A DNA stretch of 64,000 nt from Arabidopsis thaliana (lineage: Eukaryota > Streptophyta > Magnoliopsida > Brassicales > Brassicaceae). The notes beneath the pieces are model-generated. The model searched no databases. It saw only the letters and a list, made by a program, of their open reading frames with translations, and was not told the DNA's origin. This document shows, piece by piece, positions 36,880 to 48,350 of the stretch. The stretch's first letter is position 1. Each line of letters starts with the position of its first letter. The DNA lies in contig NC_003071.7 of the NCBI RefSeq assembly GCF_000001735.4, positions 16,219,443 through 16,283,442 of the forward strand, in the 5' to 3' direction. A program made the position numbers and the translations under genes.

Positions 36880-37707
36880 CTATAAAAAAAGAAAAGAGGT
36901 TGAACTAGTTGGGTCGGCGCGACGAAAAGAGAAAATACAACTTGCTGGGCTAAATCTAGAAATTTCCATTTCTGTAAATGCCTTAAATTAATGGCTCTTA
37001 TTTATCAAATACGGAACAAACCCTCTTTACACCTTACAAGTTACGGGTATAGGGTGTTTATTCTCCCGTACCCGTTCAAACTACACTATATAATAAACCA
37101 TTGACATTGTAGACCTATTACACATCCTGCAGTTATTGGCTTATTGCGATCTTTATTAAATCCAAAGATACATACTATATCGAAGAAACAAAAAGTCAAG
37201 AAATAATAAAACGAAAATAAATGAAGGCATCAATAAAAGCTTACCGCTCACATGTTTATTTTCTAATAACTAATTTTTATTTAAAAAGCAGTTTATACAT
37301 CTACCAAATTTATTTCTTAGCATAAATATATATTTGGGTTTTGACTTTTAAGTTCTTTCTGACTTCTGAGTGATAATCACCAGTTTGCAACTTATATTTG
37401 CCTAAACCGCATGCCAATTGTCATGTATCGTATCTAGTAATGGTATTAATGACGAGGATCCCAAAATTTAAATTCCACTTTCCAAGCATTGAGCTCTTTA
37501 AACAATTCATGGTCAACTTAATTACAAGGAAAAAAAAGAACTTATTGTTATAGTGGAACAGCTATTTTTTTGGATATTAAAAGAATAATAACAGCAAAAC
37601 AGAATTATCGTGTCCTAATAATACCTAAGGTCCTAAACGAAGCAAAAAAGTTGGTAAATAAGGAAGAGAAAACCTACAAGATATTAAAACGGTGTCGTTG
37701 TTCGGAA

Positions 37708-37715
37708 GAATATAC
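37708..37715. promoter_or_regulatory. P1BS (PHR1-binding) element in the PHT1;4 promoter
   Basis: GAATATAC fits the palindromic consensus GNATATNC and lies about 36 bp upstream of the TATA-like CTTATAAATG at 37750. PHR1 binds this element in phosphate-starvation genes, and PHT1 transporters are classic targets. Confidence 0.7.
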
Positions 37716-37947
37716 CGAAGTAGCAAAAGGAATATCTCATTAGAGAGTCCCTTATAAATGACCGTTTTAATACACTTCAACTCTGTCCTTGTTCATAGGC
37801 AGCTTCAACGATCATTCCACTTCCTTCTTCCTCTCTCTCAACATTTTCCCCTGAAAATAAGGAAACTAAAGATTCTTCCTCTCTCTTTCTACACTCTTCT
37901 GACAATACTAAAACACTTTATCAGATCAGATCCCACATAAACTTTCT

Positions 37948-39045
37948 GTAAGTGTTTCTTTTAAACTATGTCTGTTGATGTTAATGTTTATGGATGCATA
38001 ATGATTTTAGTTAGGACGTTATCGTTTTTGTTTTGTTAGGTGGTCCTCTCTCCCTGTTCAATCTCTAATTCGTCATGTCTTATTCGTTTCTTTCATTGGA
38101 AAAAAAACACTGAAAACTAGTTTTTGTTTTTCCAACTTTCTTGGATCATTAAATAGGATTGCTCTCTCTTCAAACGTATTTTTGTTGGATCTCTCCTCTT
38201 CAGTTCTAGAAGACTTTTTTTTTTTTCCTTTTGTTGAGTGCATGATTTCAAAAAATTTCAATTGAAGAAGTTTGTGATATTTTGTTGTTTTCTTTCTTCA
38301 ATAAGAGGTGTGTCCGCAATTAAGACAAAACAACTCGCTGTCATACTCAGTTAAAGTCTTTGTTGCTCGTGTTCAGATTTTCACTAGACGTCACAAGTCA
38401 ACTTTTGTGGGTAACTGAAGACAAATAGTAATCGTTGAAAACTACAATAATAAAATAAGTACTTCCAGTGTCTCCGTTCACCTTTAAAAAGTCGAGATAA
38501 ACCCAAAAAAATAGGAATAAACAATCTTTTGTCATATCCGTTAATAAGTTTTAACAAATCTTTACAAATTAATAAGAAGAACGTATATAATAAATATTTC
38601 AAAATTAACGAGTGTGGACTAATATTGAGTTGACTTTTATTATCACTTCATTTCAGTTCCTTGAATATGCATATACTGTATATGGTTTCTCTTGCAATAA
38701 GTAAGCATCATACATATGTACAGGAACATGAGAAGTTGTCGTTAACAACTACTTCATCTAAAAAACATACACATGTTATTTTTCTAATATTGCCTGACTT
38801 CAAGTTCGGTGAACATACTTTATTGGGTTGTAATTGTGAGATCAATGAAATGAGAAAAATTAAATAGAACTTTTATGATATTTTAATGTTAATTGATACT
38901 ATATAAAGCAGGGTCTAATTCTATTTGCTTTTAAAACTGCCTAACTTATTTCAAGTTCGGTATAACTAACTACTTTATTGTTTGTAATGAGTTATTTAAG
39001 GGTACTTATATGTCGAACTTTTTTTTGTGTGATGAAAAATTGCAG
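37948..39045 (+). other. Leader intron of PHT1;4 with two overlapping P1BS words
   Basis: The 5' leader runs from roughly 37780 to 37947 and is joined at AGG (39046) after an intron of about 1.1 kb (donor TTTCT-GTAAGTG, acceptor TTGCAG). Inside the intron, GAATATGC (38663-38670) and GCATATAC (38669-38676) overlap by two bases; both fit GNATATNC. A second regulatory platform inside the intron is possible. Confidence 0.6.
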
Positions 39046-39057
39046 AGGAGAAGAAGA

Positions 39058-40662
39058 ATGGCAAGGGAACAATTACAAGTGTTGAATGCACTTGACGTGG
39101 CCAAGACGCAATGGTACCATTTCACGGCGATCATAATCGCCGGAATGGGATTCTTCACTGATGCTTACGATCTCTTTTGCATCTCTCTCGTAACGAAGCT
39201 CCTCGGTCGTATTTATTACCACGTGGAAGGCGCACAAAAGCCTGGGACTCTCCCTCCCAACGTCGCAGCCGCCGTCAATGGCGTTGCCTTCTGTGGGACT
39301 CTCGCCGGTCAGCTCTTTTTCGGGTGGCTTGGTGATAAGCTCGGGAGGAAGAAAGTTTACGGTATGACGTTGATGGTCATGGTCCTTTGTTCAATAGCCT
39401 CTGGTCTCTCTTTCGGACATGAGCCAAAAGCTGTGATGGCCACGCTCTGTTTTTTTCGGTTTTGGCTTGGATTTGGCATCGGTGGTGACTACCCTTTATC
39501 CGCAACCATCATGTCTGAATATGCGAACAAGAAGACTCGCGGAGCCTTTGTCTCTGCGGTTTTTGCTATGCAAGGGTTCGGAATCATGGCTGGTGGTATT
39601 TTCGCTATTATAATTTCCTCTGCTTTTGAAGCTAAGTTTCCATCCCCGGCCTATGCGGATGATGCCTTGGGATCCACGATTCCTCAAGCTGATTTGGTAT
39701 GGCGGATAATCCTGATGGCTGGTGCTATCCCTGCGGCTATGACGTATTACTCAAGGTCGAAGATGCCTGAGACCGCAAGGTACACGGCTTTGGTTGCTAA
39801 GGACGCAAAGCAGGCAGCTTCGGACATGTCTAAGGTTCTGCAAGTGGAGATAGAGCCAGAACAACAGAAATTGGAAGAGATCTCAAAGGAGAAGTCCAAG
39901 GCCTTTGGATTGTTCTCAAAGGAATTCATGAGTCGCCATGGGCTTCATTTGCTAGGCACTACATCGACATGGTTCCTTCTCGACATTGCTTTCTACAGTC
40001 AAAACCTTTTCCAAAAGGATATTTTCAGCGCGATCGGATGGATTCCTCCCGCGCAAAGCATGAACGCAATTCAAGAGGTTTTCAAGATTGCCCGTGCGCA
40101 AACGCTAATCGCCTTGTGTAGCACGGTACCTGGTTACTGGTTCACAGTTGCGTTCATCGACGTCATTGGAAGATTTGCGATTCAGATGATGGGTTTCTTT
40201 TTCATGACGGTCTTTATGTTTGCTCTGGCTATTCCTTACAACCACTGGACTCACAAGGAGAACCGAATCGGATTTGTTATCATGTACTCGTTAACATTCT
40301 TTTTCGCCAACTTTGGACCCAATGCTACAACCTTCGTTGTGCCGGCCGAAATCTTCCCAGCCAGGTTCAGATCAACCTGCCACGGTATCTCTGCAGCATC
40401 AGGAAAATTAGGAGCAATGGTTGGTGCGTTCGGGTTCTTGTACTTGGCTCAGAACCCAGACAAGGACAAGACCGACGCAGGATACCCTCCAGGGATTGGG
40501 GTCAGGAACTCGCTTATTGTGTTGGGTGTAGTTAACTTCTTAGGTATCCTCTTCACTTTCTTGGTACCTGAATCTAAAGGTAAGTCACTCGAGGAAATGT
40601 CCGGTGAAAATGAAGACAATGAGAATAGCAACAATGATAGTAGAACGGTCCCAATAGTTTAG
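39058..40662 (+). CDS. PHT1;4: High-affinity inorganic phosphate:H+ symporter
   Basis: One coding exon, 534 aa. The start at 39058 ([13 protein letters not shown]) is preferred over the in-frame ATG at 39010 because 39010 lies in the leader intron, before the acceptor at 39045. The protein is a 12-span major-facilitator transporter: [11 protein letters not shown] in helix 1, [14 protein letters not shown] after helix 2, and the PHT1 signature [13 protein letters not shown] near residue 145. A long charged loop separates the two halves, and the cytosolic C terminus is acidic and Ser/Asn-rich ([12 protein letters not shown]), where phosphorylation controls ER exit in this family. It takes up phosphate from soil and remobilises it in shoots. 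Known as PHT1;4/PT2 (AT2G38940). Confidence 0.96.
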   Translation: MAREQLQVLNALDVAKTQWYHFTAIIIAGMGFFTDAYDLFCISLVTKLLGRIYYHVEGAQKPGTLPPNVAAAVNGVAFCGTLAGQLFFGWLGDKLGRKKVYGMTLMVMVLCSIASGLSFGHEPKAVMATLCFFRFWLGFGIGGDYPLSATIMSEYANKKTRGAFVSAVFAMQGFGIMAGGIFAIIISSAFEAKFPSPAYADDALGSTIPQADLVWRIILMAGAIPAAMTYYSRSKMPETARYTALVAKDAKQAASDMSKVLQVEIEPEQQKLEEISKEKSKAFGLFSKEFMSRHGLHLLGTTSTWFLLDIAFYSQNLFQKDIFSAIGWIPPAQSMNAIQEVFKIARAQTLIALCSTVPGYWFTVAFIDVIGRFAIQMMGFFFMTVFMFALAIPYNHWTHKENRIGFVIMYSLTFFFANFGPNATTFVVPAEIFPARFRSTCHGISAASGKLGAMVGAFGFLYLAQNPDKDKTDAGYPPGIGVRNSLIVLGVVNFLGILFTFLVPESKGKSLEEMSGENEDNENSNNDSRTVPIV

Positions 40663-42156
40663 GTGATATAATACGCCTTTTGTAATAATTTTCGTTTTTT
40701 CTTTCTCCTTGTCTCTAGCAACTCAAGTTGTTCTTTGTGTAATCCATTGATACCTAATTAATGCTAGAGAAATCAAAATTTTCATGAGTCGATTTTAAAT
40801 CAGTTCCTAAATTGAAGATTTATTAGACTTGAAGAAGCCGTGCAAGTTGTGCAGTATATATGTTAAATCACAATTTATGCGTTGCGGGGAAGTTGAGACC
40901 ACAGATAAAGGCTTCACTTAAAGATACATTATGGCTTATTAATCTCTAGGGTGAAAATAACGAAGTGCTGAAGAAAAACTCTGTTCTTTTAACAAACTCC
41001 CTTGCACCGAACAACATTCTCATTGTTCATCGACCTATGGAAGACCAAAAACGATTGCTACTTTGGTAAATTTTGTAAACTTTAGGGCATATGAAAGCGG
41101 TGGGTATATATTATAGTTTCACAATGGTAAGAAAAATATTTGGGATGTTACAGTATTTTTAGGCATGGTAAAAAGGCCCATATTGGACATAAAAATATGT
41201 AATCCCTCAAATGAAGTGGAAATTAGATAATTTATTTATTTATAAAACTCTGAATTTAGATAATTTCTTATCTTTTGTTTTTGTAAAAAAGAATTTCATG
41301 TTGGATAAAATATATATTGCATTTATTGTGTGTGACTATCTTATTGGTGGACAAAATATACATTTTTTTAAAAAAAGTATTATCATCGGAAATTAGGTTT
41401 TTCGACGGGAAAAAAAACCAATCACCATAACAAAATCCAGAGGCTCTGTTGTTCTTGGGGTTGAATGTGTAATGTCTCATAAGTCTTCGGATCTCACTTC
41501 GTCCGGGTATGTGTTCTACTCGCTTTTCGTCTGTTAAAAACTGGACCTTCCGATCGCTAATCAATATCAATCTTAGCTTTTTTTCGTCTTCCGGTTTTAG
41601 ATTTTGTATCCTAAGCTCCGATACTCTTTACGAGAAGCGTTTTTATTTCAAGCTCAGAGTCAATCTTAGTATAGGGCTGCTAATGGTTTTCATGTCTTGG
41701 ATCACATCCTGTGGTTGAAAAAGGAGTATTCTTTACTGATTCTTTTGAGAAAGCAATAACCAATAAAGTAGAAGGCTCTCCTTCGTAATTGACCTGGAAT
41801 CTGTGATATAAGTATTGAAAGTACCATAATTTACAGTTTGTCTCTCAGTTCTTGAAAGTTTAGATGCTGTCTAATGATATATGGTGTATGAGTTTAAGTT
41901 CCTAGACTAATCAAGAAGACCGTTTCTGTGATCTTTGTGATGATGACTGAATCTTCTAAGTAGCAGTCTTTTTCTTCACACCTATCATTTTTTAGTTGAA
42001 TAACGTATCGTAGTTACTGTGTTTAATCACTTGGTTTATACTTGACATTAGATTTCTTTCCATCTTCTGCAGGAAGTTGCATCTTTATTGACCTCATCTG
42101 AAGTTCAATTTATTTCGTCTTCCGGAAATCAATCCTTTTGGTGGCTGTAAGGTTTA
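40663..42156. other. Intergenic region and JMJ19 leader
   Basis: The left part holds the PHT1;4 3' end. The right part is probably the JMJ19 5' leader with an intron from about 41507 (CCGG-GTATGT) to the TCTGCAG ending at 42072. No other gene is visible. Confidence 0.45.
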
Positions 42157-45100
42157 ATGGGCATTGAAGGTGTATCAACGTATTTGAAATCTGGAAATAT
42201 GGACACAATTTCTGCTCCGCCAGGTTTTGTATCTCAAACATCGTTTGTGCTGAGGAATGTACCCCGAGACAAAGAAAGTCCCAGGTCCGTGTCGAGACAA
42301 GAGCAGACAACTGGATTCGGCACAGATGATAAAGATAGTTGCAATATGTTTCTTAAAAGCCGACCGTGGATAGTGCATGGTCACACAATTCCCAGCTCAG
42401 AGGCCTTAAGGCCGAAAAAAACTGAGGTCTCATACTATGTCTACCTCTTTCCTCTCTATCTTCATATAGAGTAGTTTTTAGCTTTGTATGCTGTTGAGAA
42501 GAGCAGTAAAGGGAATATAGTTATTTGAGAATTTTGAGCTTAGCCGTGAGGACAATGGTTCGACACCTTGTTGGAGGAGGGTCTTTTGAGTATCCTTATT
42601 AGAGCAAGAGCCAATTTGTTGTGGAGGAATGCTTTTCCTTTTCTTTTTATCAAAATAGTTATGTTTTCCTATTATTTTTTAGTTCTTTAGTCTATTATAA
42701 ACATTCTTTGAGTTCAAAGAGGAGATATTTCTGGGAAATATGCATAGTCATTACTACTAATAGACATTATACTTGATTGATGTTTAAGTTGTTAGTTAAG
42801 CCGGAAATTTCATGTTGTGGATTGCATAAGTGATTTAGTATGAATTCTTTAGAGCTTGATGTGCTGATTCGGGTAGGTCTACTATGCCTTTAAGACGTAT
42901 GAGAGTATAGGTATCATGATTGTGTGTTCATCCTTTCACATTCATTACTAAAGTATGAAAAAATGCTTTTCATAGGTACGGAGAAGACGGCCCCTCAAAG
43001 TGTCTGAGACCAAAGTCCTTGAGGAAGCTCCTGTGTTCAACCCAACCGAAGAGGTCAGTTTTGTTTTCTTTTTATGAAAGAAAAATTAGGGTATTAAACT
43101 AAATTATCTTTGGTAAAGAATCATGTACTCTTACAGAGGAATATATTCCTTTTCCTCTTACCCAGTGTTACTGAATTATCAGGAATTCAGGGACACACTC
43201 TCATATATATCAAGCTTGCGTGACAGAGCTGAGCCGTATGGAATCTGTTGTGTTGTTCCTCCACCTTCATGGAAACCTCCATGTCTTCTCAAGGAGAAAC
43301 AAATATGGGAGGCTTCTACATTTTTCCCTCAAGTTCAGCTCTTTGGAATTCAGACCGAGAACCGAAAGATTAAAAAGGAGGTTGATGCAGATAGTAATGA
43401 TGCTGCATCTGAAGGGGTTCAGTTATGTAGAGTAGAACGTGGTCCTGGGTATACTTTGAAGTCCTTTAAAAACTTTGCAGATACATACAAGAAGAGTCAT
43501 TTTGGCATGAAGGATGAGGTTTTGGGTTCAGAGAACTCATCTCCATCACTTAAACCAAATGAGCTAATTGTGGCAGACATTGAAAAAGAGTACAGACAAA
43601 TTGTTGAGAGTCCACTTATTGAAATTGGGGTAATGTTAAAAACAGTTGTTCTGCTTTTATATATGAAACGGAATATATCACTAACTTGTCGTGTAAATTT
43701 AGGTGCTTTATGGCAATGATTTAGACACTGCAACGTTTGGAAGTGGATTTCCCTTATCTGCACCATCTGAATCTAGCAAATATTCATCAGGTTGGAATCT
43801 GAACAGTACGGCTAAGCTTCCTGGTTCTCTTCTATCATTAGAAGACTGCGAATCAGTTTGTGTTCCTCGTCTAAGTGTAGGAATGTGCTTGTCTTCCCAG
43901 TTCTGGGTAAGTTTTAAGGTTGATGTCAAGCTATGGTCGTCAATTTCTGAAAGCATAAGTATAACTGGTCAACGCAGAAATAGCATTTGTTTTGCAAACT
44001 ACCACTAGAATAAATTTTGCAGCATTGTAAGTTTATTAATCTAATTTGCTTGTGTAGTCTCATATTTGTCTCTTGGAATATCTGTTACTGAACAGAAATC
44101 TGAGAAGGAGAGACTCTACTCTCTCTGCTATTTGCATGTGGGCGCTCCTAGAGTGTGGTATTCCGTAGCAGGATGTCATCGATCAAAGTTTAAGGCTGCC
44201 ATGAAAAGCTTCATCCTTGAGATGTCAGGAGAACAGCCAAAGAAGAGTCATAATCCTGTAAGTATTTGAACACATTAAGCATCAATACAAGTTACTCTTT
44301 TCAAAATTCCGAAAGAAAATAGACAGAAGAGTGACCAACAACGATTCCACTTGCGATTTAGTTCTTGTTCAGCATACACGACCATGACATGACATAGAGA
44401 GATCACACAGTATTTGGATTTATCTGTTCAAAGCAAATCCTATCATTACTTTGTTAAATTTTTGTGAGCTATTATATACTAGTATTGGTTCATTTACAAG
44501 GGAAGCAATTCATTTGGCAGGTGATGATGATGTCTCCATATCAATTGAGCGTGGAGGGTATACCAGTGACCCGCTGTGTCCAGCACCCTGGCCAGTATGT
44601 TATTATATTTCCAGGGTCGTATTACTCTGCCTTTGACTGTGGCTTCAACTGTTTGGAGAAAGCAAACTTTGCTCCCCTTGATTGGTTGCCCCATGGGGAT
44701 ATTGCTGTTCAGGTGAATCAAGAGATGAGTAAAACGTCGCTGATATCGTATGATAAGCTATTATTTAGTGCTGCAAGGGAAGCTGTAAAATGTCTTAAGG
44801 AATATGGGTTGTCGAAGAAAAACACAGCATGTTACACGAGATGGAATGATTCTTGTGGGACGGATGGGTTGTTCTCCAACATAATCAAGGTAATACTCAC
44901 TGCTCCTCCTCTTTGCTTGTCTTATTCCTCAGATTATGCACTAAAACCTGCGTAGAATAACTTCCTCAGTACCTTTTGCTAATTTTGTTTCTCTCTTTTA
45001 TGTAGTCACGGATCAAACTGGAGAAAAATAGACGTGAATTTCTTATCAGTTCACTAGAATCGCAAAGGATGGACAAGAGTTATGATGCTGTGAACAAAAG

Positions 45101-45602
45101 GGAATGCTGTGTATGTCTTGGGGATTTGTATCTTTCCGCGGTTAACTGTTCATGCTCTGCTAATCGTTACTCGTGTCTGAACCACATGAGGAAGCTCTGT
45201 GCATGTCCGTGTGACAGAAAGAGTTTTCTCTATAGGTACACTATGGATGAGTTGAATCTTCTCGTTGAAGCCCTGGAAGGTAAAAAGCTCAGCTCTATGT
45301 TCAGATGGGCAGGCATAGATCAAAAATTCTGTGCTTCTCCAGCCACCACAAGTTCAAAACCCGAAGAAGACAAAGGCAAGGAAACAGATGAGGTTACACC
45401 CTGTAATATCACGAGGAAAGATGTCGCAGCTGGAACTAAGGACCAGACAAGAGTGAAGGCGAGATCTTTGGCTGATATACTGAATGTTAAAGATGGAAAC
45501 AATGATGCAAAGGAGACTTTAGAATCTTGTTCTAAGAAATCAAACAGGCCATGCGATAACGATTCCTCTGAGGCCAACGCGCCAAAGAAACAGAAGCAGT
45601 GA
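42157..45602 (+). CDS. JMJ19: JmjN/JmjC/C5HC2 zinc-finger protein with degenerate iron site
   Basis: Exons 42157..42426, 42976..43053, 43183..43629, 43703..43906, 44096..44257, 44521..44889 and 45006..45602 give 708 aa. A JmjN domain ([18 protein letters not shown]...YGICCVVPP), a JmjC domain (about 290-455) and a C5HC2 zinc finger ([15 protein letters not shown]...CLNHMRKLC) identify the KDM5/JARID1-type demethylase group. The Fe(II) triad is not intact. The usual W-H-x-E reads W-K-S-E (Lys334, Glu336), and the distal His in Y-H-S/A-G-F is Tyr422 in [11 protein letters not shown]. It is therefore likely inactive as a demethylase and may act as a reader or scaffold. A PHD finger and ARID are absent. 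The C-terminal 150 residues are charged and low in complexity. Confidence 0.9.
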
Positions 45603-45675
45603 TGAATAATGAAGGAGATTGTAGTTTAGTCACAAAATGCAAGACGATAAAAACACTTTTGTCTTCTTCTTAAAT

Positions 45676-45725
45676 CGATATATGAAGCAACTTTTTTTTT
45701 TGGTAGGCGATACATGAAGCAACTT
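45676..45725. repeat. Poly(T) insertion between 18-bp direct repeats, JMJ19 3' region
   Basis: An 18-bp word starting CGATATATGAAGC at 45676-45693 recurs at 45708-45725 with one mismatch (TAT versus TAC). The insert is eight T and GGTAGG. It lies about 75 bp after the JMJ19 stop, probably inside the 3' UTR. Confidence 0.6.
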
Positions 45726-46012
45726 GATATGTGTTTTGTTTGTTTTGGCTAATAGACAAAAACATTTTTTTGGTTTCACTAATATTTATTTACGTTGACT
45801 CTAACTAAAGTAGAAGGAAAATATTTGACGAAAATACAGAGCCGTTGGATTTGATGACTTTATGAGATTGAGATTAGTTTTGACTTTCTTTTTTTGAGAG
45901 CTGCGGTTTTGTAAAAATGGCCCACAATTTCTCTGAAAATTCAAAATTCAGTGCCGGAGATTACTCGTCGTAGTCGTCTGTGTCAGATTTAGTTCTATTT
46001 GCGATAGTGCGA

Positions 46013-48350
46013 ATGGCGGAGACGGACGTCGGAAGTGTGAAGGGGAAGGAGAAAGGATCGGGAAAGCGCTGGATTTTGCTGATCGGAGCTATAGCTGCCG
46101 TTCTGTTAGCCGTCGTGGTCGCTGTGTTTTTGAATACTCAGAATTCGTCGATTTCTGAATTTACCGGAAAAATATGCAATTGCCGTCAGGTTAGGTATTT
46201 CTAAAAGCTCTTTGTAAGTTTCTGAATTGGATACTTGAGCTCGTGATTAGCTTTGAATCTCAGCGATTACTTTGATTTTGATTTGTATACTAGACTTCTC
46301 AATCGTTTTGATTTTGTTGTTAGGCTGAGCAGCAGAAGTACATTGGGATAGTTGAAGATTGTTGTTGTGATTATGAAACTGTGAATCGGCTAAACACGGA
46401 AGTGTTGAATCCATTGCTTCAGGACCTTGTTAAGACACCATTTTACAGATATTTCAAGGTTGGTTCATATTTCTTCTTTGATCATGAAAGTATCTAGAGG
46501 ATTTGGAGGTGTGTTGTGATAGGTTTGAATGCGTTTAATAGGTTAAACTGTGGTGTGATTGCCCGTTTTGGCCTGATGATGGCATGTGCCGGTTAAGAGA
46601 CTGCAGTGTTTGTGAATGTCCTGAAAGCGAGTTCCCTGAAGTATTTAAGAAGCCATTAAGTCAATACAATCCTGTTTGTCAAGAGGGGAAACCGCAAGCT
46701 ACTGTTGATCGTACCTTGGATACTAGAGCTTTTAGGGGTTGGACAGTCACAGACAATCCCTGGACCAGTGATGATGAAACTGACAATGGTAACTTTTCTT
46801 TACAGTCTACTTCATTTTTGATTCTTACATGTCGAAACTCTATCGCTACTTCATATATAACTGGCTCATGAGATGATATGTAACAAGTAGGGGTTTTAGC
46901 ATCGAATTGCTATGTGTTAGATGCAGTTTTTGATGACTGTATATATGATCGCAGATGAAATGACATATGTTAATCTTCGGCTTAATCCTGAACGGTACAC
47001 TGGCTATATTGGCCCATCAGCTAGAAGGATATGGGAAGCTATATACTCTGAGAACTGTCCCAAACGTAAGCTTCACCATATTAAAGTGTTTCTTGTTTTC
47101 TCTATTTGTTTCTTTATACTCTTATTCTCCAAGTGGCTGATTAATTCATATGGCTGTCTTAACTCCTGCAATTATACTGGCTTCTATAGATACATCTGAA
47201 GGATCTTGCCAAGAAGAGAAGATCTTGTACAAATTGGTTTCTGGTCTTCACTCATCCATTTCAGTTCATATCGCTTCAGATTATTTACTTGATGAAGCTA
47301 CAAACTTGGTAAGATCTGCCGTACGAATCTGACTTATCTGTGATATGTATTTCTTAAGCAGATATAGAATGACTCAAAGACTACTTTTTTTTGTATTTCA
47401 GTGGGGTCAAAACCTGACGTTGTTGTATGATCGTGTGTTAAGATACCCAGACCGCGTTCAGAACCTATACTTCACATTTTTGTTCGTTCTTAGAGCAGTA
47501 ACAAAGGTCAGTTACTTACCACTTTACTTTTCTGTCTGGATCCTAGGAAAAGGGTCCCAGTGGTCTAGAATAGTCACAATTAGTTTTTTTTGCATGATTT
47601 GTAGGCAGAAGATTACTTGGGAGAGGCTGAATATGAGACTGGTAATGTGATTGAGGACTTGAAGACCAAATCTCTGGTGAAGCAAGTAGTTAGTGACCCC
47701 AAAACTAAAGCAGCTTGTCCAGTACCATTTGATGAAGCAAAGCTCTGGAAAGGCCAACGTGGACCAGAACTGAAGCAACAATTAGAAAAACAATTCAGAA
47801 ACATAAGGTCCTTCTTGAGTCCTTTAACTAATTTTCTTGAGCAATGATAAAATTTCCACTGACTAGCTAAGTTAAATTCTTTTTTATTACTTGAATCGTC
47901 TTGCATTGCAGTGCAATAATGGACTGTGTAGGCTGTGAGAAATGCCGTCTATGGGGAAAGCTTCAGATTCTCGGTCTCGGTACTGCATTGAAAATTCTAT
48001 TCACTGTCAATGGTGAAGACAATTTGCGTCATAATGTGCGTTTCTAACACACCTGGAGACGCATTGTCCATTTGCACCGTGTATTTTCTTTAAGCGTCTA
48101 TTGGGAACGGCATTTTAGTGATGTAGCAATCTTTGTTGTTTTGTTTCAGCTCGAATTGCAAAGGAACGAAGTGATTGCGCTGATGAATCTTCTCCACCGA
48201 TTATCTGAATCCGTGAAGTATGTTCATGACATGAGTCCTGCGGCCGAGAGAATCGCAGGTGGACATGCCTCTTCAGGGAACAGCTTTTGGCAAAGAATAG
48301 TGACATCTATAGCGCAATCAAAAGGTAAGAAAGCATTAAAGAATTTGTAG
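46013..48350 (+). CDS. AERO2: Endoplasmic reticulum oxidoreductin
   Basis: Exons 46013..46189, 46324..46458, 46542..46788, 46955..47065, 47190..47308, 47402..47506, 47605..47807, 47912..48035 and 48150..48350 give 473 aa. ERO1 reoxidises protein disulfide isomerase in the ER lumen and passes electrons through FAD to O2. A membrane anchor follows a short cytosolic tail ([20 protein letters not shown]). The shuttle pair is in CRLRDC (Cys120, Cys125) next to [11 protein letters not shown]. The FAD-proximal site is CVGCEKC (Cys371-x2-Cys374-x2-Cys377). [12 protein letters not shown] and the WGQNL segment are FAD-binding landmarks. The last exon reads through a possible donor (AAAG-GTAAG), so an alternative C terminus is possible. 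Remembered as AT2G38960. Confidence 0.93.

Larger units (their letters stand above)
31144..37779. other. Long AT-rich intergenic region between the SPX-RING gene and PHT1;4
   Basis: About 6.6 kb without a supported gene. ORFs at 32268-32801 (minus) and 33812-34036 (plus) show no family features. A short, less AT-rich patch around 33480-33640 may be a relic of a mobile element. P1BS-like GNATATNC words occur at 33167-33174, 33175-33182 and 36712-36719. Two poly(T) insertions with target-site duplications are listed separately. Confidence 0.6.

Noticed and set aside
39010-39057. Upstream in-frame ATG of PHT1;4 adding 16 residues
   Set aside because: It lies inside the leader intron before the acceptor at 39045, so it is not in the spliced mRNA, and the family N terminus begins MAREQL.
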